DNA from: Fasciola hepatica
Taxonomy: Eukaryota; Platyhelminthes; Trematoda; Plagiorchiida; Fasciolidae
DNA: 64,000 nucleotides
Reading direction: 5' to 3'
NCBI GenBank assembly: GCA_948099385.1
Contig: CANUEZ040000167.1
Location: 950,001-1,014,000 of the forward strand
Positions 20,331 through 32,550 of this stretch are shown here, one piece after another (position 1 is the stretch's first letter; each line of letters starts with the position of its first letter). Both the position numbers and the translations under genes were made by a program. Under the pieces are notes generated by a model that saw only the letters and a program-made list of their open reading frames with translations, was not told where the DNA came from and made no database searches.

Positions 20331-23300
20331 CACGATGGCGTTGACATCAAGAGAATCTTGTATTTTTTATTAAAGAATGATTCCCAACTGCTGAAGTTCT
20401 CTACGCATCTACATCTTCCCGGAAAAGGCTCAAACAAATATCGTCCAATAGCCTGCTCATCCGTTTTGTCGAATGCATTTGGAATGTACTTCTCCCCTCC
20501 ACAGTTCTCTAACCTCAATCCTTTGGCCCGACACAATTCACCCGCAAACCTTTTAAGTTAACCTTGAATGTCGTCGGCTATATTGCCTATTGCATAGCGT
20601 CTACCTTGATCACAGTAATCTTGCTCTCGAACTAATTACCGGTAACCGTGAGGATGCGCTTGGATCCCGTTATTGCAAAACTCCCCCGAATAATCTATAT
20701 AGTAACGGGGTTAACGGTCGTACCCTACGCACCCTGCTCGACTGTCTTCTAACCACACGCGGTTTACCTTCCATGTTAGCCGACAACTTTCCTCTCCACA
20801 ACTTAATTCTAGTGTTTTAAGGGTGCCATTCTGTCCTTACCTACTTTCTCAATTTATATGTGAAAACTCCATTTTCACCACATCTCAATAGTTGGAGACA
20901 TGCCAGTGATATTATGCTTGGACATCATTACAAGGGAAATTAAAGCTTGAATTTCCCTCAGAAAATTTCAAATAAACTTGGTTGCTCCTCTTCTGCTCAT
21001 TTTCTTCCTGAACTTACTGAAATCTTTTGAAGCTCAGTTTAATCTTCAGTGTAAATCACACCACCAGACTGCTCCTATTGACATCATATATTTATCCCTT
21101 GATAGCTAACATCTAACTTCAGCTTCTTCCATCCGTTGACTGGGCTTTAATCTGACTCAAAACCCTCAAAAAACTAGCCAAGTTGAAGCTGCCTCCAACA
21201 AAGTCAGAGAGTCTTCTTTCTTTTTATTTTGACTACGATGGTTTAGGGCGCCTTGAAATATTTCAATTCAATTTGTATTTCCTCGTATTCTTTTTCTTTA
21301 ACCCCATGGTACCTATAATAATTTTTTAATTTAGAAGGAAAATATTTTGATCACACCACCTAACCTCTGAAGTAGCTCTCCCGTTGTACCAACAAAAATA
21401 AAGATATTCTCAATAACTCTTTCATAGGCAAGCATTTTTGATGCTTGTGTGGTGGCTTGATGGGGGTAAGAGACGGAGAAGAATTTTGTTAACAGATCAC
21501 TGGTGTACAAAAATGCTGTGCAACGGTAATAGGAAAAAGTGGCTCAAAGTATATTTTCAGTGTCCTGCGAATGGGTGTAAAACCGGCCACATGAAACTGC
21601 TCCTCAAAGTAGGCTCGATGCAGCTTTTGGACAGGCGGCTTTATGTCTTCCAAATGGACCCCAGTAATTCCAGCTGGCTGCCGAGTCCAGAGTGGCGCAC
21701 TAAAAAGTGTTTGGGATAGTATTAGTTCAGCCTTTATCGCCAGATGCCATAAGACGGTCGCTAGCAACGAGGAGAGAACAATCCGTGACAATCAGTTGCA
21801 GATGTGCTGGAAATGTGCCTTTATTAATTGGAAGAAAGAATAAAACTTGCTGTACATCGAGAAGGGAATGATGGAATATGCAGAACATACGATGTCTCAC
21901 GCTTGTGACAAACACACAAATTGTTTACTTTTCGACAAAAACTTTGCCCTCACCTGATACTCTAAGACCGTCCGATTCTTTTTTATCCACTCGGAACTCG
22001 CCATACATCATTCAACCAAGTATGCCTGTAGAAACGGTTTTATCCTTTACCTTGTCCGCTTACTCACAGGCTGCATCCAAGTGGTTAGCAGTCTGGTTAT
22101 TCATCTCCGTTATTATTCAAGTTAAATGTACCGCTTCACTTTGCTTCCGTTCAGTCATCTGTACGGTTCAGTAAGCCCTTATCCCCCCACCTCGCATTCC
22201 TCTCTCAGTCACATATATGCCTGAAATTCGTCGTACACAGGGCACATGGAAGCGTTTATTCACTTGGCTTTAGTTTTAATCCAAATAGAAAATACGTGTT
22301 TTTTTACATTATTCTTCGCATGCACTCCGGCTATGACGGTTTCTTATTCCGCGATCGAAGTTTTATTTCCGTGTTAGTCATAAAACCTCTTGATCTCAGG
22401 TTGCCCCACGACCACGACAAACTGAGCACAGTTTTGCTGACATGATTCCCGGCGCCCAGTCTTATGCCTCTATCCACCTTGTTGTTTTCTGCTGGTGAAT
22501 TAGCAGCTTACTTGGTTGTAGTCAGGTTTGTGTATGTTTCAAGACTACTGTGTTATTTAAAACCCAAAAATCATAAAAACTTTTGATAAATCCGGCTACC
22601 CTCCTGGGTGCTGATCTGCTGGCCGTACCAGCACTCTTCACCTATCTTGCGTGCAGGCCGCCGAGAGAGGCTTTGCTAAATTTGACTCCCAGTGACTAGG
22701 GTAGCGTTCGAAATTAGCCACGTTGGACACTTTAACCAATATCTGTGAGAAATGGAGACGGTTCTTCCAAAATCTGGTTGTGCCACGATAATTTTTCTGT
22801 CGTTTCAAAACATGACCCAATCGGGGTTTGTCCGTGAATGGTTCAAAATGTGAGGCAAAGCTGGAACACTACCTGCATCCGGCTAAGCTGAAAACTGAGA
22901 ACTTAGTAGTGAAAGTTAATGCGGCCAGAGGTATAAATAAAGGTGGAGACAAAATCACTCGAAAAATGGCTGATGAGACCTGCTGCGTCACGTAAAACCC
23001 ATCGTTGTCATCCGCGCAGCCGACCAAAAGCAAATGAAATCCGTTTGCAAGCAAATGGGCTACCTACAGATGTCAGAAGCAAACTGGGCAGACCAAATTA
23101 CAATAAATCAACCAAGGTCACACCTGGGGGCCACCAAATCTGGGGAGCCTGTTAGCTTCATTTGAACCATCCGACTACTGCAAGCTTTCATAAGCCTATC
23201 AGCCCCCGAGCCGTCTAATTCAATGTAAACCCAATGGATCACATTGGATTCGCGCAGAATTTTCAGTCTGCCATTCACAAGTGTATAAAGAAACCTACTA

Positions 23301-23389
23301 ACTTGTTAGATCAACCAATCCTGTCCTGGGAGGGGAATCACTAGAGGCCGTACAACCATCCACGGTCCTTGAGCCACAACAGTATTAAA
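20331..23389. other. Intergenic segment with no recognised gene
   Basis: 3 kb shared with 53072-56130. The open frames (for example 20590-20820 plus and 21489-21791 minus) are short, lack known motifs and are interrupted in neighbouring frames. An AT-rich stretch is seen at about 20800-21420. Degraded transposon sequence is likely but not demonstrated. Confidence 0.4.
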
Positions 23390-24594
23390 AATGATCTTGG
23401 TATATTTCTCGACTGAGACCAAGACACACGCGCAAGGCATGATCATGGAATACAGCTTATCGCAGCGGTATGAAATAGTTAAACATTCTAGAGGTCGGGT
23501 TTGTACACCCCACTAATAATACGATAGGACTGAACAGTGTTTAAGTTAACTGAAGTAGGAACTGTTAACGCGGGCAGTGCAAAGCGGTTTTGGTTTCGGA
23601 AGCGGAGCGTGGTAGATGGTTCGCCGAACGCGAAGCTGCTGAATAAAGCGTTATTAAAGTGTAAGAAAGATGCAGTATGTACAAGAATGGTTTGAACGAT
23701 GGTCCATCGAGGGATCAAAGAAAAATCGGGGCCTACAGAAGTACATGGACTCACCGGCTGTTTGCCAGAAGGATTTCGAAAGACCGAAGGGGGATTTTTA
23801 CCAACGAACATCCGGACAACGTAGAGAGTAAAGCCAACGTCTAATCATCAGTCAGCAAAGTCAGCAGTGTATTGAGTGTTATTTCACTGGTATCATTTGA
23901 ACAAATCCCTGGGCCGGCGGACAGTGGTATGGAAACCCAAAAAAAGAGGCGAGTCTGTGAGGTCGGAAAAGTTTATTTTGGTTGTCCTTTCTTCGTGTAT
24001 GTCTACTACGATATGGAGAGAAAAACGATGCGTTGAAAAGTGGGCGTGGAGAGGAATGCTGTACAAGGAATGTACTTTCCTGTCGAAGCAGCATGAATGA
24101 TGGTTCGATATTTAGCTGGGGATCTCTTTAAAAGTTCTTTAAAGAAGCAGTCATCTGGAAAGAGAAGGTGGAGCAGATGCTTCAGATCAAAGATGAAGAG
24201 ATGGAATGTGGGTGCGCAAGCTCCATGGCAGTGGTTTGCAAAGGACCAGACCCGAGGCAGCAGCAGATACTATGTTAGATGTAGGGATATACTTTTCTGC
24301 ATATACGACAAAAGAATATGGAGACAAGTTTCGGCCAACAGCGAGGGGCTGATACTTCATTCCATGGAGTTTATGTTTGCCACTGACTGCGAGTCACGAA
24401 CTAAGGCCTTCGCATGGGCGGGCTCATCAGGCTCGATTGGCTGTTCATGAGAAAAATGATTGGGTATCAGGCAGAGTTGGAATAAGATTGCGTTGGTTGG
24501 CGAAATGGGGAAGGCAGGTGGAAAATGCAACGGCGATGGTGGGATTTCGGTCATGATTTGGGAACCATGGGGACGGGTTGGGGTTGGATTGTCC
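23390..24594 (-). mobile_element. 5'-truncated LINE copy d
   Basis: Minus-oriented LINE 3' region, purine-rich on the plus strand. It ends with GATCATGC (read on minus, 23437-23444) and the 16-nt hairpin CTTGGTCTCAGTCGAG (23408-23423, with G-U type pairs), then AAATATACCA. It abuts copy e head-to-head at about 24595, where the strand composition flips sharply. Mirrored at 51867-53071. Confidence 0.6.
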
Positions 24595-26355
24595 CTCCTC
24601 TTATCGCCTCTTTCTACATCAACTTTCACTGCATTGAGTCACTATCGTCCTAACCACTCTTCTCTGTCGACGCCCGCCAACACCTCTTTTCCCACCTGCC
24701 GTCGTTGCTGGCTTCTATCCTGTATGCGCTTGGTGTTACCCTCTGCTCAGAACGCCCATTGATAGTTTCCTTAAACCTGTCGTTCTGTTAAATCCCTCCT
24801 CATGCTCAATGCCATGATGCATCAATCGCACCCACACCCATGACCAATCCGCATATTAGAACTTGCCGCTCCAAACTTCGCACCTTTAACAGTCGAATTT
24901 ATTATCAAATCACCACCACCATATCTTCCTCACTTGGCTCCGCAGTTCCTCTGTGGTTCTTTCCAATGTCATGATTGGTATTCACCTGTTCAATTGTCTG
25001 CCGGCACAGCTCTCCAGCTCCATTGCCCCAACTCCGTTGCGCATTCATTTTTGTGGCCTTTTTGTTCTATTACTGGTTCGCTTATCTCGGGGCATCCCGC
25101 CTCCTTGTCCGCCTCCTTCGTGTTTCATCTGCAATAAAATGATCTGATTGGTGATTTCTTACCTGTGTCCCCTCGGTCATTGCTTTCATTCCTTGATCCG
25201 TTTATTTCTCGCTACAGGCATTTTTCTGTACCTTCCAGTGTGGTCCGCTTTTCCATGTTCCACCATTGTAATGACAACGTTACCTCATGATGTTCTTTTA
25301 CAGTTCCAAATCGTTTGACCTGTCACTACCCAATTCCTCTGGTCCGTCACTACATCTCGCACCTGCATTGATCAATTAATTAGACCCATACTTTCCTGTT
25401 TTCCTTGATCCTGTCTTTCATCTTCACTCTTCCATGAACTGCTCCTCACAGTCTTCGCCACTTCTGTGCTTCCGCATTCTATTTTTCTCTCCGTTGGGCT
25501 GCCATGTGCACTTGTCATGAAGTCAATCCACCATGATATTCCAAAGTTAATTCTACAACCATTTGATCTAACCTTACCTACTCCTCCTAATGACTGATAA
25601 TTTCTTTCTAGGACCCCATTGTTATTGTTCCTGCTTCTCTTATACCTATACATATATATATATAATATATCTACATATACATAAATAAACTTACGCATAT
25701 ATATCTATGTGCAAGCGCTCTGCATCTTGCAGTTCCTCATTGGCCATTTCTCTTGCTATCATCCCAACGACCGTCATCATAGGCATTTATCAACTCTACA
25801 TCTGTGCCTCACATCTACCGCATCCAATCCTTCTAAATTGTTTTTGTCATCTGCTCATCCCTCTACGTCTTGCATTGCTCGCTGCCTGTTTTACGGTGAG
25901 TTTTGTGTCCTGTCCGCCGACAATCCACAGCTCCAATGATATCTAATCCACTGCAGTGCATCTCACTTTTTTCTCAATCGTTTCTCGCTACTGCAGTTCC
26001 TTATACCGATTTACAGCCTTTCTGATGTTTACCAGTCGGCCTCCATATATAATTACCCGGACCATCCATTCAGTCCATCTGACCTTGACTTTCAAACTCA
26101 CCGGGCGTCCATTCAAATCCGCTCTTGAGCTCATTTAAACTCCACACAATCTCTATGGTGTGCATACATTTATCCTATTTTCATCTTACGTTATTCCCCC
26201 TTCTGAGCCATTTTATCCAATATTTTGATGAGGGCTTCCATATTTTTATGAATTATATCTGTCTATTCCATCACCTGTATCAACAGGATCATGCAAAAGG
26301 CATGCTTCGGGCGTTTCCGAAATAAACCAATATTAATATGATTATTAATATTATA
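24595..26355 (+). mobile_element. 5'-truncated LINE copy e
   Basis: Plus-oriented pyrimidine-rich LINE 3' region. The 3' end has GATCATGC (26287-26294), the perfect hairpin TTCGG-GCGTTT-CCGAA (26306-26321), ATAAACCA and a TATTAATA-type tail to about 26355. No coding part is retained. It contains an AT microsatellite at 25647-25705. Mirrored at 50106-51866. Confidence 0.6.
25647..25705. repeat. AT-rich microsatellite
   Basis: Alternating TA/ATAC/ATAT repeat about 60 bp long within LINE copy e. Mirror at 50756-50814. Confidence 0.8.
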
Positions 26356-28171
26356 CCGAAAGTAATTGTTGGGACAGTGCTTGATTTCGTTTGATGTTGG
26401 GGATCTGCCCTTGCGGTCCGGTGAAACTGTTATGGTGGCTTCTAACCCGGGTAACACCATTTTTATCGTAATGGCGTGTGATGTAAGAGGTTCCACATAG
26501 CATCGGCCAGCGTAAGCTTAACTTCAAACCATGGACGTTTAGCGTGGAAAGTGGTGCAGGCTGACCAGTCTGATTCATTTAGTCCGTGCGGCAATCCGAG
26601 AGTAGCGCCTAGTGGGCCGATGGCTACCCAGGTAACCGGCATGCTCTGAAAGGAGACCGGAGATATGGCAGTTAGTAGGATGTTCCATCTGTGGGTTACG
26701 ATTAGGGTATCTATAGAAATTCAACGATTACAATTTTTGAGGAGTATTCAAGGCCCAAAATAAGTGAGCAAATCAGCAATCTGGAAGAACTCTCAGCTAT
26801 GGGTTATGATAGCGAATGAGGGCAGTATATGATGAACTGGGTGTGTTGTCACGGTGAGGGTGAAGCTTCATTTTAGCGGCCGGTAGCACATGCTTTATGC
26901 TGTGGACAGGACTTTGAAGTTAAGTGTTGGTATCAGAAGCTGAGAGGGAGTGAGTTGACGGGGATAAGCCACAGTTTTGGTAGCATACAAAGGGCTGCAA
27001 GCTGATAAAGTCACTGTGTGTTGGGGAGCTTTATACGTGACACGATTTGTTTCAGCCGGGGGTAGCTGAACGAATTTTTGATGCTCCATCAGGACTAATG
27101 GGAAAATAGACGAGTTTTCACTATGTCATGGTGAAAATTCAGCCATAATCCTGCAGTTAGCTACGGGCATATGCCTGATTGCTAGCATCATGTTACAGGG
27201 CAGTTTCGACTTGTACCCTTTGCCGAGGTTTCTAACTTCAGGGGAATATTATTAAGGCGATAGCAGGTCATGAACCTGCACACGTGGTAGAATAGACAGA
27301 TAGCTAACAGGGGCGACTGCTGGGTTTAAACATGAAATCAACTAGGGCCTGAAGAGGACTGTGTTAGATACTGCGGTCACAGGAGAACCTGCTTTCTTTT
27401 ACGTGTGGGCGGTAGATAATCGCTTGATTTTGCTCCAGTCGTCGACGGCTAGAGTCAACGGTGAGATGGTTTATATTCTCAATGTATGAGATATTGATGT
27501 CCCAAACCTTGTGCAATTGTATGTTTGGAGGGTGAAGCCTGAGGCCACAGCGTAGGAAACTCGCCCCTACACTTCGTTCGGGCTAAAAAACAACGTTAGC
27601 ACATGGGAACCTAGATTGGTTGCAACCAACTTACGGGTAAGTATCCAGGGATGGGCCTTAGAGAAGTTAAGCTTTCACGCTACTCTTGAGGGTTAACAGT
27701 AGCTGGTGATAATCGGTCCACGTATCAACAGGGAGGATTTTGAACGTGGCGGACTTCATATGGATGAACTTTGGAAGGGGTATGTAGACAACGGAGTTTG
27801 GCATCTACGAGCCGTGAGAGATGTAACAAAGAACCCTTAAAGGGATCAAACTGAGAAGCGAGGTCGGTTTATATGTGGATAGTTCATTTGGCACGCTTCT
27901 TACCCCGCACAGGGTGAGGCGGAAATACTGAAGGCTGAACTCATACGATAGTTTTTCGGCACATCCCATACGCGAGGTCGGGTCGCGGCTGTAAAACGGG
28001 AATCTATCCTTTACTGAAGGGGCGAAGGGCATAAACTCGGTACCTTCCAGGCCAGAAGTACTTTTAGTGATTAGCTTTTAAATTCAGGGGAGCGGAAGAG
28101 CATCGTTTTCCCCGTGGGGAGTTTTTCCTATTTCTCCACCGCCCGTCATTCTTTACGAGTGAACCATTATA
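26356..28171. other. Spacer with one candidate terminal exon
   Basis: Shared with 49427-50105 and 41392-42527 in the right arm, where LINE-C splits it at the point matching 27034-27036. On the minus strand 26463-26645 is open for 60 codons and is preceded by a polypyrimidine tract and CAG (details under the right-arm copy at 49816-49998). The remainder holds no recognised gene. Confidence 0.4.
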
Positions 28172-29210
28172 TTGATCGGCCGATCGAGCTCTGTCCATCA
28201 CTCGCTTAACCGTCTAGTTCTCGCGCGCTGCAACCGCAGGCGCTATCTCCAACACGCTTCCTCAGCATACGCCAGCATGCTGTCACCGTACCAGGCCCCG
28301 TGGGAATACAAGCATCTGTCCCTCCGCGGTCTTTCCTCGTTTACCTCCTCAACTAACGCGATCGTAGAAGCTGGGGGAGTTTACCCTCCAATAACTGGTG
28401 GACCCGTTACATTCTTACTTCCTGATAATCTAACCGAAGTGATCCAGCCAGGTCACGTCTCCGGTAGGTTTCCTTCCTTTCGTCAGCCATATATTCGGTC
28501 TCATCAGTTGGACTTTTGCTACCGCGTTTTCATGTCCCCAATAAACATTTTTGATCTACGTACATCTTTTACTCGTCATTATTGTATCTGTCAGTTTTCT
28601 ATTCCCACTGATTCCGAGGTTTTGTATATCAGGCGTTGCTAACATCTTTTCGGAATTTCGGTCTAGTTCACCTCCGCAGCGTACCTATTTCACAGTGAAT
28701 AGAGAGCCTAATCCCGAGTATGGACCAGAGTGCCGTGCAGCACGCATTAAAATACCGTATTTCAAACCGGAAGATCTGGAGGTGTTCATCGCTATCCTCA
28801 AATCTCGTTCCCAGGAGGTTCGCGTATCTAGTCAGCAGTCCAAATACTGTCTGACTGCGTTACATTGTGTAGCTTTCTCGCTGTTATTGGCATATAATTT
28901 TCTTTTTTTTCGACAACGAATTACTGTTTATCATGCGGCACGTAACCGGAGCTGTGGCGAACTTAGATTAGAGTTAGCAAAAAGAGACACTTCTGTCGGA
29001 GCGAATCGATTCAGGAGCAGAACGACTTATAATCAGCTGGGTGTTATATGCTTAGACTCTAGTGAAAGAATAATGGAAGCCCAAAGAGTTGTGAGAATCT
29101 CGAAAATCCTAAATCAGAGAAAAACAATGTGCTTGTGTGATGAAGTAGAGATGAGCACAAACAAAGCTCGAAGACGGAAAATTGGAAAGTTGAAGACTGT
29201 ACAACAATAA
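28172..29210 (+). CDS. Putative two-exon gene of unknown function (left copy)
   Basis: Exon 1 is open from 28172, with the first ATG at 28277. It ends at 28463, at a good donor (G|GTAGGT). An intron of 169 bp (28464-28632) ends in ATATCAG, and exon 2 continues in phase to the stop at 29210. From ATG 28277 the spliced frame gives 254 codons. Exon 1 encodes SPYQAPWEYKHLSLRGLSSF and later LPDNLTEVIQPGHVS; exon 2 encodes YFTVNREPNPEYGPECRAAR and YFKPEDLEVFIAILKSRSQE. The N-terminus before the ATG is Arg-rich, and the end of exon 2 has a hydrophobic stretch that may be unspliced intron. I do not recognise the family. It converges on the 344-codon ORF 240 bp away. Both arm copies are open, differing by at least two missense changes. 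Confidence 0.45.
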
Positions 29211-29450
29211 TGACACGACAGAACAATCACAACTGAAAAACTGGTAGAAGCAACAACAACAGTCGTGGCAACGGTCGCTAGGAGTCGAAGTACACAAGGA
29301 AAGGATGACCGATATGCGATTTACGTAACAGCGACCAACTACGACAGATCGATGGAGGTAGGAAGTATGAATAAAGAAAAAAGCCAATAGAATTAAACGT
29401 CATGTGGTTACGGAAGCCGGGCGAGTGACTGGAAAGTATCCGAGAACAAA

Positions 29451-30485
29451 TTAGGGTGGCCCACAGCTGGCTGAAGAATCCGTGTTCATTGTCAATATGG
29501 AACTGCCGAGGCATAGTGGAATCGCCAAATCGGTAGCGCCATTCGTGGATCGATCTAAACGGGGTCGTTTGGAGTTAATTTCTGTTGACTGATCCACGCA
29601 AGATGTGACAGAAACCTTCGACAGAGGATCCAGTAAATTAGCCATTCGGACTGCGTCTTGAAATGTATTAAAAGGATCTTCCCCAACTGTGGCGCGATAA
29701 CGGTCTGTTTCACAGGATACGAAGCAATCGCGCGGTAAGTCCGATCCGTGGTTTACTGTGTCCCAGCAGCGGCGCTTTCGTCGAGACGCTGAAATCTGGT
29801 GGCGTTGTTTGTCCGATTTCACATCTGTTGTTGAGAATAATAACGAATTCTGTAGAGTCGTCACAGGCACAGTTGTTGGAAAACCAGAATTACAACCGGA
29901 AAATCCATAGGGATTGTCATGAGAAAGACGATTAGGCAGTACCGACTGCAATCCGGAATCCCAAAAGGAGGTATGAGAAGCGGTCCGATTAGTTGGGCAC
30001 CGTACGCCCTTAACGTGTGCCCGGTTACGTGATAATCGTGCTACACAACATGTGCGGTGTCTTTTGCGTTTACCCAACGTACTTTGGTGACCAGGTGTTC
30101 CAGTGGGCAAACCGAAGCCGTAGGTGAGTAGCAGCTGGACTGGAACGACCACCTCAGCGCCGTGCTCGGTGGTATTCGTCTGAGAAAATGCATGAACAAC
30201 ATCACGCAAACGGAGACGCAACCGGCGTGCGCCGCCACACTTCCCTTGGTTCAAAGCAGCTTCAATAAACTGCTGTGAACCCTTGAAGAACTGGTCCATA
30301 GGTTGTAGCGCATCGATAAGGCTGCGGAAGTCTGCACATCTGTCAACCTTACCACGGTATAACTGGCAAACACCCGCGGCAGCGGTTGAAAAATACTCCC
30401 ACAGTTGAACCAACAACGAATCTTGGTCTTCATTGTCAGATATGTCGTTCACAGTGTTCCAGATAACCCCTTCAGCGGCGCCCAT
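29451..30485 (-). CDS. HAPSTR1/TAPR1-like (C16orf72 family) protein, left copy
   Basis: Intact single-exon ORF of 344 codons; the ATG at 30485 is preceded by an in-frame stop 24 bp upstream. Residues 13-30 are acidic. LWEYFSTAAAGVCQLYR (28-44) resembles the LWxxFQNxATAVxxLYK helix of the metazoan HAPSTR1/C16orf72 family. A basic RRLRLRLRDVVHAF (87-100) fits the RRRTIRREDLISFL position, FQDAVRMANLL (275-285) fits the FREAIALHGL helix, and KRPR at 306-309 looks like the C-terminal nuclear signal. HAPSTR1 partners the ubiquitin ligase HUWE1 in nuclear stress responses (family knowledge). The match is by eye and motif-level only. The protein is identical to the right-arm copy, which suggests a recent duplicate, gene conversion or constraint. 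A TATA box or neighbouring exons were not identified. Confidence 0.5.
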   Translation of the reverse strand: MGAAEGVIWNTVNDISDNEDQDSLLVQLWEYFSTAAAGVCQLYRGKVDRCADFRSLIDALQPMDQFFKGSQQFIEAALNQGKCGGARRLRLRLRDVVHAFSQTNTTEHGAEVVVPVQLLLTYGFGLPTGTPGHQSTLGKRKRHRTCCVARLSRNRAHVKGVRCPTNRTASHTSFWDSGLQSVLPNRLSHDNPYGFSGCNSGFPTTVPVTTLQNSLLFSTTDVKSDKQRHQISASRRKRRCWDTVNHGSDLPRDCFVSCETDRYRATVGEDPFNTFQDAVRMANLLDPLSKVSVTSCVDQSTEINSKRPRLDRSTNGATDLAIPLCLGSSILTMNTDSSASCGPP

Positions 30486-31439
30486 TCTTTGGCGAACACT
30501 TACCGTGAGGCGTCAGCGTACGCCAACAGGACAACCGAGCCCGGAAGCTATCAAAGATAACCCTTAAAACTGTAGCTCATGAGGCTGTTGTTTGACCCAG
30601 AAAAAACCCGGCAATTTTCTCTGAACACTATTCTCTGGGGTCACCCGGTGATAAGATATACTTACTAAAGTGGTCTTTGGACTGCTTTTAGGGTGGGAGC
30701 AAAACGAAAATCGGTCTCAGTCGGAAAACACTAGTACATCCCAAGATGCCGCGTTGGGAATCATCTTTGTAAAGTGAACAAAGCCGTCTACCATAAAGTA
30801 TATTCCAGTTATTCAACCTTCTTCCTGACCTGCAAAATGCGTCTAGCATCGACTTCATCAGGTTATCTAGGGGAATCCTTAAAAATAAACCTTCTGGAGG
30901 ATTTTCACACCAAAGAAGGATTCAGTGATTTTTTTGTCTGAACACATCTCTGAGGCGATCACCTCGAGACGCTGCGTTGGAAATCGCCTTCGTATCGTTT
31001 GTTACATAACAGCGGTCTACGCAAAAGCAAAGCCCGACCATCCAGCCTTCTTCTTGACTTGCGTGGTACATCCGAAAACACTTCAACAGCACCATCCGCA
31101 GAAACTGCCCACAGTTTTTAGCCTAACAACTGATACATAACTAATTCTGCCATTTTAGCCTCCCCCGGAGAGCACTTTCCCCCTGAGGCTGACTTATATT
31201 GGCCTTGCTCTATACTTATCCCCCTGCTTCTGTATAGCAATATCTAATCCGATTGGCCATCCAAATCTTCCTCATCATAGGTATGCCTACATTCCCTACG
31301 AGCTGACCCAAAATTACTGTCACCCGCCACCGTCGCAGGACCGCCAAACTCCAAAAATCACCAGACATCTGTTCAGTTTCCTTGATAGATATACTTGGAC
31401 GTGCCAATAGACACAACGGAAACTAGCAAAACATTAAGG
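30486..31439. other. Upstream flank with diverged tandem repeat
   Basis: The segment lies upstream of the minus-strand 344-codon ORF and probably includes its promoter; no clear core motif is visible. Units 30745-30833 and 30968-31062 share the order GATGCCGCGTTGG.AATC, then GTCTAC, then CAACCTTCTTCCTGACCTGC (or its variant), a two-copy diverged repeat. Mirror at 38124-39077. Confidence 0.5.
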
Positions 31440-31499
31440 CAGTCTTCACTCTCGAATTTACTCCGTCGACCTGACTATCGGACAATTGCTATCTTAATC

Positions 31500-31890
31500 G
31501 TCCTTGCTTGATTCAGCCGACCCCGACCAACGTACAACTGACTGCGGAGTTTGTGGACACAATTGCCTCGGAAATCTTCAGACGGATAAAAAAGGCAAAC
31601 AATGCGATTTTGTTTAACATTCCAGACTGAATACTACTTTCAGCTGTTAAAATATAATCTTAAGGGCTCACAACTGGGCCACTGTGTTAGACTACGCAAA
31701 ACGTCCCTGCGCACCACATGTCCACTGTTGCTCCAGTTTCCAAATGAAGTTGTCGCCAAGAGCTTTATTGACCGGCAATATTTAGTCGTAGTCAAAACTG
31801 GCTTCAAGTGTGCCGAGATATTTCCCGACAAAACCCCACTGCAAAGAGAAGTGCACAAGAGCCAAGCCCAGAACAATAACCCCGTGTAAA
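31500..31890 (+). pseudogene. Orphan LINE ORF1 fragment (RRM domain)
   Basis: A first frame reads FVDTIASEIFRRIKKANNAI and then FNIPD up to a stop at about 31628. A second frame reads CVRLRKTSLRTTCPLLLQFP, then NEVVAKSFIDRQ and FPDKTPLQREVHKSQ. Both align with the ORF1 of LINE-C (STEIFKRTSNSKNAIAFNLP; CPILFQFPSDQIAREFIKRQ; ADKTPLQREA). The intervening helix and the rest of the element are missing or unrecognisable. Mirror at 37673-38063. Confidence 0.75.
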
Positions 31891-32550
31891 TGCAACCAGC
31901 AATCCAAGCCGAAACTCCGGTGTACCTCTCACTGGCCGTCACCCGATGTTGCCATCTACTACAAAGCGCAATAAAACGGTAGATTTGGACAGCACGCTGA
32001 TTTTCTCGCCCAGCGAGCCACCTGGCGAATGCCCCAATACTCAGAATGGCCCAGGCAAATTCCTAGAGTGGAACAAGCGCCCCAGTTTCCACAAAGCTGA
32101 TGAAGGTTCCTGAACTCATCCATCCGCGAGCTCATGTTCCCCACAAGTCTAGATGACCCCATTCCTTCCATGTCTGGTTATTCAACCGTACCTACAACTC
32201 ACCGCTTCCTTCTACACCCATGCGTCCTGATAGCCCTGGCATTCTTGGTAACGCAACTAGACCCCTAAGGTTGCCCGCCGCACACACCGATTCGCCACAG
32301 GAATGTATCTGATTACCACCTAGGCCCCCACCTCTGATTAGCCCGTCAGTACGGATCCACCCTCAGAACTCAACACTTCGTCGCCAGAAGATTAAGACCT
32401 ACCAACACAATGCATATGCAAACTATGGAAAATGGTTCAGTTGTGCGAAATTTTACCGGCCTCTCGTGTGGCTGTGAAACTTATATCTCCATTTCGGCTA
32501 ACTCCCTTTTAATTTCCACCCTGCCTTGATCCACCCTCGCAAGCAGCACT
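31891..32550. other. Decayed tail of the LINE ORF1 fragment
   Basis: Continues downstream of the RRM relic with interrupted, proline-rich reading on the plus strand, like the disordered tail of LINE ORF1. No independent gene. Mirror at 37013-37672. Confidence 0.4.

Noticed and set aside
24097..24450. 117-codon frame, plus strand, in LINE copy d
   Set aside because: Antisense to a LINE 3' region and without motif; a chance frame in purine-rich DNA.
30968..31140. Possible LINE RT fragment upstream of the HAPSTR-like ORF
   Set aside because: No RT box could be aligned; retained only as a diverged repeat.
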